Assembly (NCBI GenBank): GCA_002025645.1
Contig: CP018783.1
Location: 3,906,001-3,970,000 of the forward strand
Length of the DNA stretch: 64,000 bases
DNA from: Curtobacterium pusillum
GTDB lineage: Bacteria > Actinomycetota > Actinomycetes > Actinomycetales > Microbacteriaceae
Direction of reading: 5' to 3'
Of the stretch, positions 26,217 to 36,529 are shown piece after piece (positions within the stretch are counted from its first letter, which is position 1; the number at the start of each line of letters is the position of its first letter). Position numbers and translations under genes: made by a program. The notes below the pieces were generated by a model, which saw only the letters and a list, made by a program, of their open reading frames with translations, was not told where the DNA came from and did not search any database.

Positions 26217-27170
26217 GTGCACGCCATCGGAATCGACATCGGGGGCACCAAGATCGCGGGTGCGGTCGTCACGGAACTGGGCGAGATCGTCGCCGAGGAC
26301 CGGGTGGCCACCAACGCTGCGGACCCGGACGCCATGCTCGACGACGTGGTCGCGATGGTCTCGCGACTGCGCGCCGCGAACGAGGTGAGCGCCGTGGGCG
26401 TCGCCGCCCCCGGGTTCATCGACGCCTCGCAGTCGATCGTCTACTACACGCCGAACATCCGGTGGCGGAACGAGCCGCTGCGGCAGAAGCTGCAGCAGCG
26501 CATCGGTGACCTGCACATCACCGTTGACAACGACGCCAACGCGGCGGGCTGGGCGGAGTTCCGCTTCGGTGCCGGTCGGCTCGTGTCCGACATGACCATG
26601 CTCACGATCGGCACCGGTGTCGGTGGCGCGATCGTGACCGAGGACCGGCTGTTCCGCGGGGGCTTCGGCACCGGCGGCGAGATCGGGCACCTCCGCATCG
26701 TGCCGAACGGGCTTCCGTGCGGCTGCGGCGCACGCGGCTGCATCGAGCAGTACGGCTCCGGACGTGCCCTGCAGCGCATGGCGAACGACGTCGCGGACGC
26801 CGGCGGCATCGGGCAGGCACTGGCCGAGGCGCGCGAGGCGAACGGCGGCGAGCTCGACGGGCACATCGTCGGCGACCTGATCCTGGCCGACGACCCCGGT
26901 GCCCTCGCGGCCCTGCGGCGGCTCGGCCGGCACCTCGGCGAGGCCTGCGCGTCGCTCTCCGCCGTGCTCGACCCGCAGCTGTTCGTGTTCGGCGGCGGGG
27001 TCGCGAGCGCGGGGGACCGGCTGCTCGACCCGATCAAGCAGGCGTACCTCAACAACCTCCCGGCCCGCGGGTACCACCCGGAGCCGGACTTCGTCATCGC
27101 CGAGCTCGTCAACGACGCAGGTGTCGTGGGCGCAGCCGACCTCGCCCGGATCCACGCCCGCACTGCCTGA
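26217..27170 (+). CDS. glk: ROK-family glucokinase
   Basis: A 317-residue sugar kinase of the ROK family, probably phosphorylating glucose with ATP. It has the phosphate-binding IGIDIGGTKIAGAVV, catalytic Asp in DNDANAAGWAE, GTGVGGAIV, sugar-binding E-hGH in TGGEIGHL, and the zinc motif CGCGARGCIEQYGSG. The start GTG is chosen because the promoter -10 would otherwise lie inside the gene. PlsC follows after 11 bases, probably in the same transcript. Confidence 0.92.
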   Translation: MHAIGIDIGGTKIAGAVVTELGEIVAEDRVATNAADPDAMLDDVVAMVSRLRAANEVSAVGVAAPGFIDASQSIVYYTPNIRWRNEPLRQKLQQRIGDLHITVDNDANAAGWAEFRFGAGRLVSDMTMLTIGTGVGGAIVTEDRLFRGGFGTGGEIGHLRIVPNGLPCGCGARGCIEQYGSGRALQRMANDVADAGGIGQALAEAREANGGELDGHIVGDLILADDPGALAALRRLGRHLGEACASLSAVLDPQLFVFGGGVASAGDRLLDPIKQAYLNNLPARGYHPEPDFVIAELVNDAGVVGAADLARIHARTA

Positions 27171-27181
27171 CGGAGTCGACG

Positions 27182-27922
27182 ATGACCTACTGGCTGCTGA
27201 AGAACTTCCTGCTCGGTCCGCTCATCCTCACCCTCTTCCGGCCGTGGGTCGTCGGGCGTGAGCACGTGCCCGCCAAGGGTCCCGTGATCTTCGCCTCGAA
27301 CCACATCTCGTTCATCGACTCGGTGATCCTGCCGGCGGTGCTCGACCGTCGTGTGTCGTTCCTGGCGAAGAGCGACTACTTCACCGGGCGCGGCCTCAAG
27401 GGCTGGCTGACGAAGACGTTCTTCAACGCCATCGGCCAGCTCCCGATCGACCGGTCCGGCGGCAAGGCATCAGAGGCGTCGCTCCGTGCGGGGCTGCAGG
27501 TCCTGGCCCGCGGCGAACAGCTCGGCATCTACCCCGAGGGCACCCGCAGCCCGGACGGCAAGCTCTACCGCGGCCGGACCGGCATCGCCCGGATGATCCT
27601 CGAGGGGCGCGTCACCGTCGTCCCCGTCGCCATGGTCGGCACGCGCGAGGTGCAGCAGATCGGGCAGCGCATCCCGAAGTTCAAGCGCGTCGGCGTCGTG
27701 TTCGGCCGGCCGCTCGACTTCTCCCGCTTCGAAGGCTTCGAGACCGACCGCTTCATCCTCCGCAGCGTCACCGACGAGGTGATGCACGAGCTCGCCGGCC
27801 TGAGCCGCCAGGAGTACGTCGACGTCTACGCGACGAGTGTCAAGGAACGGGCGAGCACCGCGCGCGAGCAGGTCCTCCGGGGCAAGGTCACGCGGAATGG
27901 TCGGGACGCCTCGGCACGTTAG
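27182..27922 (+). CDS. plsC: 1-acyl-glycerol-3-phosphate acyltransferase (PlsC-like)
   Basis: A 246-residue membrane-associated acyltransferase of phospholipid synthesis. The catalytic motif is SNHISFIDS (HxxxxD), then the acceptor-binding YPEGTRSPDG and a VPVAMVG strand. One N-terminal hydrophobic segment is present. The ATG has GGAG at good spacing. In Mycobacterium tuberculosis a PlsC gene, Rv2182c, also lies near aroG and the kinase, as here. Confidence 0.92.
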   Translation: MTYWLLKNFLLGPLILTLFRPWVVGREHVPAKGPVIFASNHISFIDSVILPAVLDRRVSFLAKSDYFTGRGLKGWLTKTFFNAIGQLPIDRSGGKASEASLRAGLQVLARGEQLGIYPEGTRSPDGKLYRGRTGIARMILEGRVTVVPVAMVGTREVQQIGQRIPKFKRVGVVFGRPLDFSRFEGFETDRFILRSVTDEVMHELAGLSRQEYVDVYATSVKERASTAREQVLRGKVTRNGRDASAR

Positions 27923-27983
27923 GATTCGAAGGCCCCGCCGACCGGTGGAGCGTCACCCCTTCGAGAACACCGAGGTACCACCC

Positions 27984-29369
27984 TTGTTCGAGTCGACCGA
28001 CTTCGTCGCCCTGCAGGATCCGGACGTCATCGAGGGCCTCGACTACTGGCGGACGCTCCCGATCAAGCAGCAGCCCACGTGGCCCGACGCGAGCGCGGCC
28101 GAGGCGGCATCGGCGGAGATCGCCACGCTGCCCCCACTCGTCTTCGCGGGCGAGGTCGACAAGCTCCGCGAGCGACTCGCCTCCGCAGCCCAGGGCAAGG
28201 CGTTCCTGCTGCAGGGCGGCGACTGCGCCGAGACCTTCGCCGGCGCCACCGCGGACTCGATCCGCGACCGCGTGAAGACGATCCTGCAGATGGCCGTCGT
28301 GCTGACGTACGGCGCCTCGATGCCCGTCATCAAGATGGGCCGCATGGCCGGGCAGTTCGCCAAGCCGCGTTCGAGCGACTTCGAGACCCGCGGCGACGTC
28401 ACGCTGCCCGCATACCGCGGCGACATCGTGAACGGCTACGACTTCACCCCCGAGAGCCGTCAGGCCGACCCCCGCCGCCTCGTGCAGGGGTACCACACGG
28501 CCGCGTCGACCCTGAACCTCGTCCGTGCCTTCACGCAGGGGGGCTTCGCCGACCTGCGCCAGGTGCACTCGTGGAACAAGGGCTTCGCGTCGAACCCGGC
28601 GAACGCCCGGTACGAGCACCTCGCGAAGGAGATCGACCGCGCGATCCGGTTCATGGACGCCTGCGGTGCGGACTTCGACGAGCTGAAGCACGTCGAGTTC
28701 TACGCCTCGCACGAGGGTCTGCTCATGGACTACGAGCGCCCGATGACCCGCATCGACTCGCGCTCCGGCCTGGCCTACGACACCTCCGGCCACTTCATCT
28801 GGATCGGTGAGCGCACCCGCGACCTCGACGGCGCCCACGTGGACTTCCTGTCCCGCGTGCGGAACCCGATCGGCGTGAAGCTCGGCCCGACCACGAGCGT
28901 CGACGACATGAAGGCCCTGGTCGACAAGCTCGACCCGAACCGCGAGCCCGGGCGCCTGACGTTCATCACGCGCATGGGTGCCGGCAAGATCCGCGACGAG
29001 CTGCCCAAGCTGCTCGAGGCGATCAAGGGCATGGACGCCAACCCGCTGTGGGTGACGGACCCGATGCACGGCAACGGCCTCACGACCCCGACCGGGTACA
29101 AGACGCGCCGCTTCGACGACGTCGTGGACGAGGTCCTCGGCTTCTTCGAGGCCCACCGCGAGGTCGGCACGTACCCGGGCGGCATGCACGTCGAGCTCAC
29201 CGGTGACGACGTCACGGAGTGCCTCGGTGGCTCGGAGCAGATCGACGAGGCCACCCTCGCGACCCGGTACGAGTCCCTGTGCGACCCGCGGCTGAACCAC
29301 ATGCAGTCGCTCGAGCTCGCGTTCCTCGTCGCCGAGGAGCTCAGCGCGCACCCGCACGTGCGCGCGTAG
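27984..29369 (+). CDS. aroG: Class II 3-deoxy-D-arabino-heptulosonate-7-phosphate synthase
   Basis: A 461-residue plant-type (class II) enzyme for the first step of the shikimate pathway, condensing phosphoenolpyruvate and erythrose 4-phosphate. Conserved stretches are LQGGDCAETFAG (metal-binding Cys), MGRMAGQFAKPRSSDFE, TRIDSRSGLAYDTSGHFIWI, and WVTDPMHGNG with HVELTGDDVTECLGG near the end. The TTG at 27984 with GAGG upstream is preferred; an in-frame GTG at 27945 would add 13 residues. It is syntenic with Rv2178c. Confidence 0.94.
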   Translation: MFESTDFVALQDPDVIEGLDYWRTLPIKQQPTWPDASAAEAASAEIATLPPLVFAGEVDKLRERLASAAQGKAFLLQGGDCAETFAGATADSIRDRVKTILQMAVVLTYGASMPVIKMGRMAGQFAKPRSSDFETRGDVTLPAYRGDIVNGYDFTPESRQADPRRLVQGYHTAASTLNLVRAFTQGGFADLRQVHSWNKGFASNPANARYEHLAKEIDRAIRFMDACGADFDELKHVEFYASHEGLLMDYERPMTRIDSRSGLAYDTSGHFIWIGERTRDLDGAHVDFLSRVRNPIGVKLGPTTSVDDMKALVDKLDPNREPGRLTFITRMGAGKIRDELPKLLEAIKGMDANPLWVTDPMHGNGLTTPTGYKTRRFDDVVDEVLGFFEAHREVGTYPGGMHVELTGDDVTECLGGSEQIDEATLATRYESLCDPRLNHMQSLELAFLVAEELSAHPHVRA

Positions 29370-29412
29370 CGCGCCGCGGCGCCGGGCGGGCGCCCGTCCG
29401 GCTGGTTCCGCC

Positions 29413-29457
29413 AAAGCGACAGATTCCCGCGGTAGTCCCGCGGGAATCTGTCGCTTT
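29413..29457. repeat. Palindromic repeat, AAAGCGACAG family D
   Basis: AAAGCGACAGATTCCCGCGG and its complement flank a 5-base loop; the arms are about 20 bases and perfect. It lies 43 bases after the aroG stop. A partial copy (GATCTGTCGCGTTCGCG) follows near 29487 and a second full element with a different inner arm lies at 29629. Confidence 0.9.
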
Positions 29458-29519
29458 CGCGTGGGGGACCGTGCGGTCACCGTCGGATCTGTCGCGTTCG
29501 CGCACTGGTCGCGATGCGT

Positions 29520-29567
29520 GACGGCCAGGAGGCGCGTGGCGGCGCCGTCACGCGCCTCCAGGCCGTC
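29520..29567. repeat. Palindromic repeat, CTGGAGGCGCG family C
   Basis: GACGGCCAGGAGGCGCGTGG opposite ACGCGCCTCCAGGCCGTC, with a few mismatches, between family D elements in the gap separating the convergent aroG and kinase genes. Confidence 0.85.
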
Positions 29568-29628
29568 GGGTGCGCACCTGCGCGCCGTGCGCCGGCAGTC
29601 CGCGGTTGGGCGCGGCGGTCCCGTTCGC

Positions 29629-29674
29629 GAAAGCGACAGTCTGCCGTCGGAGGACGGCGGCAGACTGTCGCTTC
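29629..29674. repeat. Palindromic repeat, AAAGCGACAG family D
   Basis: GAAAGCGACAGTCTGCCGTC and an arm complementary to nearly all of it (GACGGCGGCAGACTGTCGCT) surround a 4-base loop. The outer arm is shared with 29413-29457 while the inner arm differs, so the outer AAAGCGACAG is the conserved end. Confidence 0.88.
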
Positions 29675-29742
29675 GGTGGCACAGAGCCGCGCGCGGCGCG
29701 GCAGGCTGTCGCTTCGGCGGCACAGAGCCGCGCGCGGCGCGG

Positions 29743-29743
<1 letters not shown>
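29665..29743. repeat. Tandem duplication of a 41-base unit running into a stop codon
   Basis: The unit beginning CTGTCGCTTCGGTGGCACAG (29665-29705) is repeated at 29706 with one change and stays identical to about base 29743, the first base of the kinase stop codon on the opposite strand. The duplication thus creates or duplicates the end of the family D palindrome beside the gene. Confidence 0.85.
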
Positions 29744-31791
<2,048 letters not shown>

Positions 31792-31798
31792 CGGCGGC

Positions 31799-31804
31799 AT
31801 TCTA
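31799..31804 (-). promoter_or_regulatory. Putative -10 box of a leaderless kinase mRNA
   Basis: TAGAAT on the minus strand ends 7 bases before the kinase ATG at 31791, so transcription would begin at or next to the start codon. An in-frame ATG at 31800 overlaps the box itself and is therefore less likely. No convincing -35 was seen. Confidence 0.55.
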
Positions 31805-31894
31805 CGAATCGGGACTGCACGGACCCGCACTGACGCACCGGTCGTGACCGAATCTCGATCTTGCGGATGACTCGGCTTCGCCGGTCGGCCAGGC

Positions 31895-33121
31895 TCAGAG
31901 CGACGCCAGCAGGCTCTGCGCGGTCTTCTCCCACTGTGCGTACGCCTTCGGGTACGCCGACACCTGCACGGCCTGCGCCGCTGTGGTGACGTTCATGGAG
32001 GACCAGCCGGCGATGTCGAGGAGCCCGCGGGTGTGGCCGGGGTTGCCGGTGAAGAACAGCTTCGCCGCCGTCGCCGGGTCCTGCAGCGCTGCCGCGGATC
32101 CCCAGCCCTGGCTCGGCCGCTGCTGGAACAGGCCGACCGAGTCGCGGTCGCCGTGCGAGAGGTTGCGGAGGCTCGACTCCTGCATCGCCGCGGCGAGGGC
32201 GATGACGATGCCGTGGTCGGAGACCCCGAGCGAGCGGCCGACGGAGACGATCGTCGCCGCGTTGCCCCGCTGCTCGGCGGAGAGGGACGGGCCGGACGAC
32301 GGCAGGACGAGCGTCTTGCCGGCGTAGATCGTGCTCGTGTAGGTGAGACCGTTCGCCGAGAGGAGCGCCGACACCGTCACCCCGTGGGCCGAGGCGATCG
32401 AGGCGATGGTGTCGCCGGTGCCGATCTTCACGCTGCCGGCGCGCGCGGACGAGCCGGAGGCACCGGAGGACGACGCGGCCGTCGAGGCGCTGGCGACCGG
32501 CGCGGCCACCGCGGACCCGGCCGACGGCACCCGCAGGGTCTGCCCGGGGTAGATCACGGAGCGCTGGGACAGCTTGTTCGCGCTGAGGAGTGCGGTGGTC
32601 GACACGCCCACACGGGACGCGATGCCCGACACGGTGTCGCCCTGCTTGACGTGGTAGCTGCCGGAGGCCGACGACGACCCGGTGCTGGCCGACGCGGTCG
32701 TCACGGCGGGGGTGGAGGCGAGGTGCAGCGTCTGCCCGGGGTGGATGATCGTGTTCCAGCCGAGGCCGTTGCGCACGAGCACCTCCTGCGCGGACAGGCC
32801 GTACCGGGCGGCGATGCCCGAGACGGTGTCGCCCTGGCGGACGGTGTAGGTCGTGGGCGCGGCGGACACCGCGGCGACGGTGGTGACCGTGGTCTGCGAC
32901 GGACGGGCGACGGCGGTGCCGAACACCGGGCGGTCCCCGACGTTGCGGTCCTGGTCGACGTGCCGCTTGTTGGCGCTGTCGTCCTCGTGGTGCGGTTCGG
33001 CGTGCGCGACCGGCCCGGTGAGGCCGGCGGTGACCGCGATCGTCCCCGCGAGGACGATGGGCATGGTGGCGAACCGGGCGGATCGTGCGCGCCGGGCGTC
33101 TTCGTCTGCAGCGTTGTCCAC
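31895..33121 (-). CDS. Secreted protein with three LysM domains and a lysozyme/transglycosylase-like C-terminus
   Basis: A 408-residue exported protein. A signal peptide (MPIVLAGTIAVTAGLTGPVAHA) ends near residue 41. Three LysM peptidoglycan-binding repeats follow (YTVRQGDTVSGIAARYGLS, YHVKQGDTVSGIASRVGVS and a weaker VKIGTGDTIASIASAHGVT), separated by Ser/Ala-rich linkers. The C-terminal part (GIVIALAAAMQESSLRNLSH, DRDSVGLFQQRPSQGWG) resembles transglycosylase-like domains, with a catalytic-type Glu in QESSL. It probably binds and cuts cell wall. The GTG is preceded by AGGAG. It lies between the kinase and the Rv2175c-type gene. Confidence 0.88.
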   Translation of the reverse strand: MDNAADEDARRARSARFATMPIVLAGTIAVTAGLTGPVAHAEPHHEDDSANKRHVDQDRNVGDRPVFGTAVARPSQTTVTTVAAVSAAPTTYTVRQGDTVSGIAARYGLSAQEVLVRNGLGWNTIIHPGQTLHLASTPAVTTASASTGSSSASGSYHVKQGDTVSGIASRVGVSTTALLSANKLSQRSVIYPGQTLRVPSAGSAVAAPVASASTAASSSGASGSSARAGSVKIGTGDTIASIASAHGVTVSALLSANGLTYTSTIYAGKTLVLPSSGPSLSAEQRGNAATIVSVGRSLGVSDHGIVIALAAAMQESSLRNLSHGDRDSVGLFQQRPSQGWGSAAALQDPATAAKLFFTGNPGHTRGLLDIAGWSSMNVTTAAQAVQVSAYPKAYAQWEKTAQSLLASL

Positions 33122-33293
33122 GGGTTTCTCCTGTCCTTGCGGTGAGCCGTGCGCGCGCGTGCGCACTCACAGGTGGCTCAACGCTGGCATGGCGTGATTC
33201 CCAAGTCAACCAGAGAGTCGCATGTTGCGTGTGTGACGAATGTGACCAACGTGGCGGTGTCCGGCCTCCGGCGGCTCTGGCAACATGGGGCAC

Positions 33294-33650
33294 GTGAGTG
33301 CTGCACCCGTCGACGACCTGACCCTCTCCGAGCGCTGGCTGACCGTCCCCGAGCTGGTGGACCTGTTCAGCACCAGCCCCGGGCGGATCCACCGCCTGTT
33401 CGAGGAGAAGACCCTGCTGGCGGCCCGCGTCGGCGGCGTCCTCCGCGTCCCGAGCGAGTTCATCGAGGACCGCGAGCCGCTCCCCGAGCTCCGCGGCACC
33501 CTGACCGTCCTCAGCGACAACGGCTTCACCGACGACGAGGCCGTGCGCTGGATGCTCACCGTCGACGACATCATCGGCACCTCGCCGATCGCCGCGCTGC
33601 GCGCGGGTCGCAAGGCCGAGGTGCGCCGCATCGCGCAGTCACTGCTCTAG
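33294..33650 (+). CDS. Rv2175c-type DNA-binding protein
   Basis: A 118-residue protein with a winged helix-turn-helix (WLTVPELVDLFSTSPGRIHR, GVLRVPSEFIED) and a helical C-terminal part (DDEAVRWMLTVDDIIGTSPI, ALRAGRKAEVRRIAQSLL). In Mycobacterium tuberculosis Rv2175c is a DNA-binding substrate of the neighbouring kinase PknL. The GTG at 33294 is chosen; the ATG at 33285 is an alternative giving 121 residues. It is divergent from the LysM gene. Confidence 0.88.
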   Translation: MSAAPVDDLTLSERWLTVPELVDLFSTSPGRIHRLFEEKTLLAARVGGVLRVPSEFIEDREPLPELRGTLTVLSDNGFTDDEAVRWMLTVDDIIGTSPIAALRAGRKAEVRRIAQSLL

Positions 33651-33663
33651 ACGTTCCCATCAG

Positions 33664-33709
33664 ACGGACTGGAGGCGCGGTGCCAGCTGGCACCGCGCCT
33701 CCAGTCCGT
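33664..33709. repeat. Perfect 46-base palindrome, family C
   Basis: The left arm starting ACGGACTGGAGGCGCGGTGC is exactly complementary over 23 bases to the right arm, with no loop. It lies 14 bases after one stop codon and 14 before another, between the convergent Rv2175c-type and idsA genes, the place of a bidirectional terminator. Apart from the outermost bases it closely matches the copy at 16650-16696. Confidence 0.93.
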
Positions 33710-33722
33710 TTCCTGGTTGCGT

Positions 33723-34841
33723 CTACGCGACGCGACGGCTGACCGTGTCGGCCAGCGACACGAGCTGCTCGCGCGCCGACGGCGTCAGCGGAGCCGCCTC
33801 GATGGCGGCCTTCGCGCGCTGCACGTGGCGGTCGATCGACCGCTCGACCGCGGCGACCGCGCCGGACTCGGTCAGGGTCGCGCGGAGCATCTGCACCTGG
33901 CCCTCGTCGAGGTCCGGGTCGCCCAGCAGCTCGTCGAGGAGCTGCCGCGGGCCGTTCGCCAGCGTCTTCCGCGCCGAGGCGATGAGGACGGTGCGCTTGC
34001 CCTCGCGCAGGTCGTCGCCCGCGGGCTTGCCGGTGACCTCGGGATCGCCGAAGACGCCGAGCATGTCGTCGCGGAGCTGGTAGGCGACGCCGAGAGGGAG
34101 GCCGAACGCGCGGAGCCCCTCCAGCTGGGCCTCGGTCGCGCCGGCCACGAGGGCGCCGATGAGGAGCGGGGCCTCGACCGAGTACTTCGCCGACTTGAAG
34201 ACGATGACGCGCTGGGCACGGACGAGGTGCTCGGCCTCGTCGATCGTCGGCCAGGCGGTCTCCTCGTGCACGTCGAGGTACTGCCCCGCCGTGACGTCGA
34301 GGCGCATGGTGTGGAACTCCTGCCGGACGATCCGCCCGCGCGCGGGGTCGAGGAGCGCGAGGCCCTCGTCGAACACCGCGTCGCTCAGGGAGAGCAGGAG
34401 GTCGCCGAGCAGCAGCGCCGAGTTCGTGCCGTACAGCCCGCGGTCGCCGACCCAGCCGGACTCCTCGTGCAGGGACTCGAACCGACGGTGCGCTGCCGGG
34501 CGCCCGCGACGGGTGTCCGAGCGGTCCATGATGTCGTCGTGCACCAGCGCTGCGGCGTGGAAGATCTCGAGGGCTGCGGCGACCGTGACGATCGCCTCGG
34601 CCGTGGTCTGGCGGGACCCCTCGGCGAGCGGGTCGAACGAGCCCGACCGACCGGCCACCGACTGCCATCCCCAGTAGCAGAACAGCGCACGGAAGCGCTT
34701 GCCGCCGGAGAGCAGATCGCGGGCGTACGCGTCGAACGGAGCGAGGTCCGGACTGATCGCGGCGAGCCGTTCACGTTGGTCGTCCAGCGCTCGATCGATC
34801 CGCGCCGACACGAGGTCCACTAATCGCGTACTCTCAGCCAC
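33723..34841 (-). CDS. idsA: Polyprenyl (geranylgeranyl-type) diphosphate synthase
   Basis: A 372-residue all-helical prenyl synthase. The first Asp-rich motif is VHDDIMDRSDTRRG and the second is YQLRDDMLGVFGD, with the last Asp of DDxxD replaced by Gly, as is common in actinobacterial IdsA proteins; GGKRFRAL binds diphosphate. It builds short-chain isoprenoid diphosphates for quinones, carotenoids or lipid carriers. The GTG start has a -10-like TAGGGT 7 bases before it. It is syntenic with Rv2173. Confidence 0.92.
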   Translation of the reverse strand: MAESTRLVDLVSARIDRALDDQRERLAAISPDLAPFDAYARDLLSGGKRFRALFCYWGWQSVAGRSGSFDPLAEGSRQTTAEAIVTVAAALEIFHAAALVHDDIMDRSDTRRGRPAAHRRFESLHEESGWVGDRGLYGTNSALLLGDLLLSLSDAVFDEGLALLDPARGRIVRQEFHTMRLDVTAGQYLDVHEETAWPTIDEAEHLVRAQRVIVFKSAKYSVEAPLLIGALVAGATEAQLEGLRAFGLPLGVAYQLRDDMLGVFGDPEVTGKPAGDDLREGKRTVLIASARKTLANGPRQLLDELLGDPDLDEGQVQMLRATLTESGAVAAVERSIDRHVQRAKAAIEAAPLTPSAREQLVSLADTVSRRVA

Positions 34842-34848
34842 ACTCCCT

Positions 34849-34854
34849 ACCCTA
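34849..34854 (-). promoter_or_regulatory. Putative -10 box of a leaderless idsA mRNA
   Basis: TAGGGT on the minus strand is 7 bases before the GTG start of idsA. The spacing matches that at the kinase and TetR genes in this window. The divergent DUF3040 promoter must lie in the remaining 70 bases to its right. Confidence 0.5.
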
Positions 34855-34924
34855 GTGGAGCGGTCGAGTCGTAGACTCGGTCCACCTCAACCACGCGTCG
34901 ATCCCAGGAACAGAGGGAACACAG

Positions 34925-35317
34925 ATGCCACTCTCGGAGCAAGAGCAGCGACTCCTCGAAGAGATGGAGCGGAGTCTCTACCAGAACGACTCCGACTTCG
35001 TGGCGCGTGTCACGCGCCGCCAGGGTCGTCCGACGTACACGTCGATCACGCTCGGGGTCCTCGGAGCACTCGTCGGAGTCGCCGTCGTCATCCTCGGACT
35101 CGTCTTCAAGGCTCCGGTCATCGGCATCATCGGCTTCGTCGTGATGCTCGCCGGCGTCCTGTTCGCGCTGCGTCCCGGCATGCGAGCCCCCAAGGCGAAG
35201 GCGCCTCGGGCCGGCAAGCCGACGACGGGCGGAGCACCGCGCCCCAGCCAGGGTGGCAACGGTTCCTTCATGGACCGGATGAACGACCGCTGGGACAAGC
35301 GGAACGACCAGAGCTAG
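34925..35317 (+). CDS. DUF3040 membrane protein
   Basis: A 130-residue protein that starts with the conserved MPLSEQEQRLLEEMERSLY signature of DUF3040. Two membrane helices span about 39-80, followed by a basic, Pro/Gly-rich tail. The ATG has GAGGGA upstream at good spacing. Function unknown; the family sits beside the mra/fts cluster in many actinobacteria (Rv2169c in M. tuberculosis), suggesting an envelope or division role. Confidence 0.9.
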   Translation: MPLSEQEQRLLEEMERSLYQNDSDFVARVTRRQGRPTYTSITLGVLGALVGVAVVILGLVFKAPVIGIIGFVVMLAGVLFALRPGMRAPKAKAPRAGKPTTGGAPRPSQGGNGSFMDRMNDRWDKRNDQS

Positions 35318-35338
35318 CAGGCTCTCCACACTCCTCCA

Positions 35339-35369
35339 CGGGGTCGGTCCTTCGGGACCGGCCCCGTTT
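35339..35369 (+). terminator. Intrinsic terminator after the DUF3040 gene
   Basis: CGGGGTCGGTCC and GGACCGGCCCCG pair across a TTCG tetraloop with one G-T wobble, followed by TTTCGTGTTT. This is a classic stable GNRA/UNCG-type hairpin with a short T run, 21 bases after the stop codon. Confidence 0.85.
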
Positions 35370-35400
35370 CGTGTTTCCGGGGCAGGGCGTTCGTCGACCA

Positions 35401-35451
35401 GGTCGCAAGAAGTGTCGCCCGTGCCGCGCTGAGGCGACACTTCCTGCGACC
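35401..35451. repeat. Palindromic repeat, family B (AGGTCGCA...GTGTCGCC)
   Basis: GGTCGCAAGAAGTGTCGCC opposite GGTCGCAGGAAGTGTCGCC, one mismatch, about 13-base spacer. The same half site recurs near 18860, 35635 and 56388. It lies in the 674-base gap before mraZ, in which I see no gene. Confidence 0.88.
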
Positions 35452-35555
35452 GCGGGAACGTGCACGCGGCATGTCGTGCGACCATGGCGCGCCACCGTCC
35501 GCCCGTGGACGGCCTTGCGAGGCGTCCCGGCGCGCTGAAACGCGACCCACCATCG

Positions 35556-35597
35556 GTCTGGAGGCGCGGGTCGGCGCCGCCACGCGCCTCCCGTCCC
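35556..35597. repeat. Degenerate family C palindrome
   Basis: GGTCTGGAGGCGCGGGTCGG and CCGCCACGCGCCTCCCGTCC form an imperfect hairpin of the CTGGAGGCGCG type, with several changes from the perfect copy at 33664. Confidence 0.65.
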
Positions 35598-35606
35598 GAG
35601 GGCCCC

Positions 35607-35630
35607 GCCCCCGCCCCCGCCCCCGCCCCC
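35607..35630. repeat. GCCCCC microsatellite, four units
   Basis: Four perfect GCCCCC units in a row between two palindromes upstream of mraZ. Such tracts are prone to slippage and could vary in copy number between isolates. Confidence 0.9.
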
Positions 35631-35634
35631 GGTT

Positions 35635-35687
35635 AGGTCGCGCAACATGCCGTTCCCGCGGCCGCGGGGCGGCACATCGTGCGACCT
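35635..35687. repeat. Palindromic repeat, family B
   Basis: AGGTCGCGCAACATGCCG and, on the other strand, AGGTCGCACGATGTGCCG, with a GC-rich loop. Partial half sites continue to about 35725. From there to 35930 nothing recognisable is seen except C/T-rich TCCAC repeats near 35788-35823. Confidence 0.8.
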
Positions 35688-35937
35688 CGACGTCGTGCGC
35701 GCGGCAAGTCCTGCGACCTCGGGACGGCGCCGGCTCGGCGCCATCGCGCCGCCGCGCCGCGCGGCGGACCCTGAGGCTGCGAAAGTCCTCCACTTTCCTC
35801 CACGCGCTCCACTCCGCTCCACGGCCCCGGGTTTCCGCGGGATTCCGGGGACCACCGTGCCGGAGTCGAGCGCGACTCGACCCCAATTCGGGTCACGAGG
35901 GCGATTTGGGGAGCGATTTCCTGGGCAGGGGGAGGGC

Positions 35938-35972
35938 AGTGGAGTAAAGTGGTGCACACAACGGTCCGGTGG
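35938..35972 (+). promoter_or_regulatory. Candidate MraZ operator
   Basis: AGTGG occurs at 35938 and 35948 and GGTGG at 35968, spaced by 10 and 20 bases, that is, on one helix face. MraZ proteins bind several short direct repeats with about 10-base phasing ahead of their own operon. The exact recognition sequence here is unproven. Confidence 0.5.
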
Positions 35973-35991
35973 AGCGGAGGGGAGGCCCGAC

Positions 35992-36423
35992 GTGCTGCTC
36001 GGTACCCATGCCCCGAAGCTCGACGAGAAGGGTCGCGTGATCCTCCCCGCCAAGTTCCGGGACGAACTGTCCGGGGGCCTCGTGATGACCCGCGGGCAGG
36101 AGCGCTGCGTCGTCGTCTTCAGCGCGGACACGTTCGAGCAACTGCACGAGCGCATCCGCACGGCACCGATGACGTCGAAGCGCACCCGGGACTACATGCG
36201 TCTGTTCCTCTCAGGAGCCAGCGCAGAGCAGCCCGACAAGCAGAACCGCGTCACGATCCCGCAGAACCTCCGCGAGTACGCGGGGCTCGAGCGGGACCTG
36301 ACGGTCATCGGCAGCGGTGACCGTGCCGAGATCTGGTCGACCCCCGCGTGGGAGGCCTACTACGCCGAGGTCGAAGAGGGCTTCGCCGACAACGACGAGG
36401 AGGTGATCCCGGGGATCTTCTGA
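35992..36423 (+). CDS. mraZ: Transcriptional regulator MraZ
   Basis: A 143-residue protein with two MraZ/AbrB-like swapped-hairpin domains: [21 protein letters not shown] at the start and [18 protein letters not shown] in the second half, each with the DxxGR/NR-type signature. It forms a ring that represses or tunes the mra operon. The GTG is preceded by GGAGGGGAGG. It is the first gene of the division/cell-wall cluster. The frame is open upstream into the repeat region, which is not coding. Confidence 0.95.
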   Translation: MLLGTHAPKLDEKGRVILPAKFRDELSGGLVMTRGQERCVVVFSADTFEQLHERIRTAPMTSKRTRDYMRLFLSGASAEQPDKQNRVTIPQNLREYAGLERDLTVIGSGDRAEIWSTPAWEAYYAEVEEGFADNDEEVIPGIF

Positions 36424-36452
36424 TCCGTGGATCGGGACTCCCAGCCGTGGAG

Positions 36453-36479
36453 CCCTGACACCCCTTCCCCGGTGTCAGG
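36453..36479 (+). promoter_or_regulatory. Hairpin between mraZ and rsmH
   Basis: CCTGACACC and GGTGTCAGG pair across an 8-base loop in the 106-base gap. There is no T run, so it is more likely an mRNA stability or processing element than a strong terminator. Confidence 0.5.
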
Positions 36480-36529
36480 TCGCATGGATGGGGATCCGGA
36501 CCCGCGGCCCAGGAGCCGAGGGGCTGCAC

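Noticed and set aside
35647..35991. N-terminal extension of MraZ (open frame of over 100 codons)
   Set aside because: The DNA is made of palindromic repeats and promoter-like sequence, and MraZ proteins start at the GTG at 35992 with a strong ribosome binding site and normal length.
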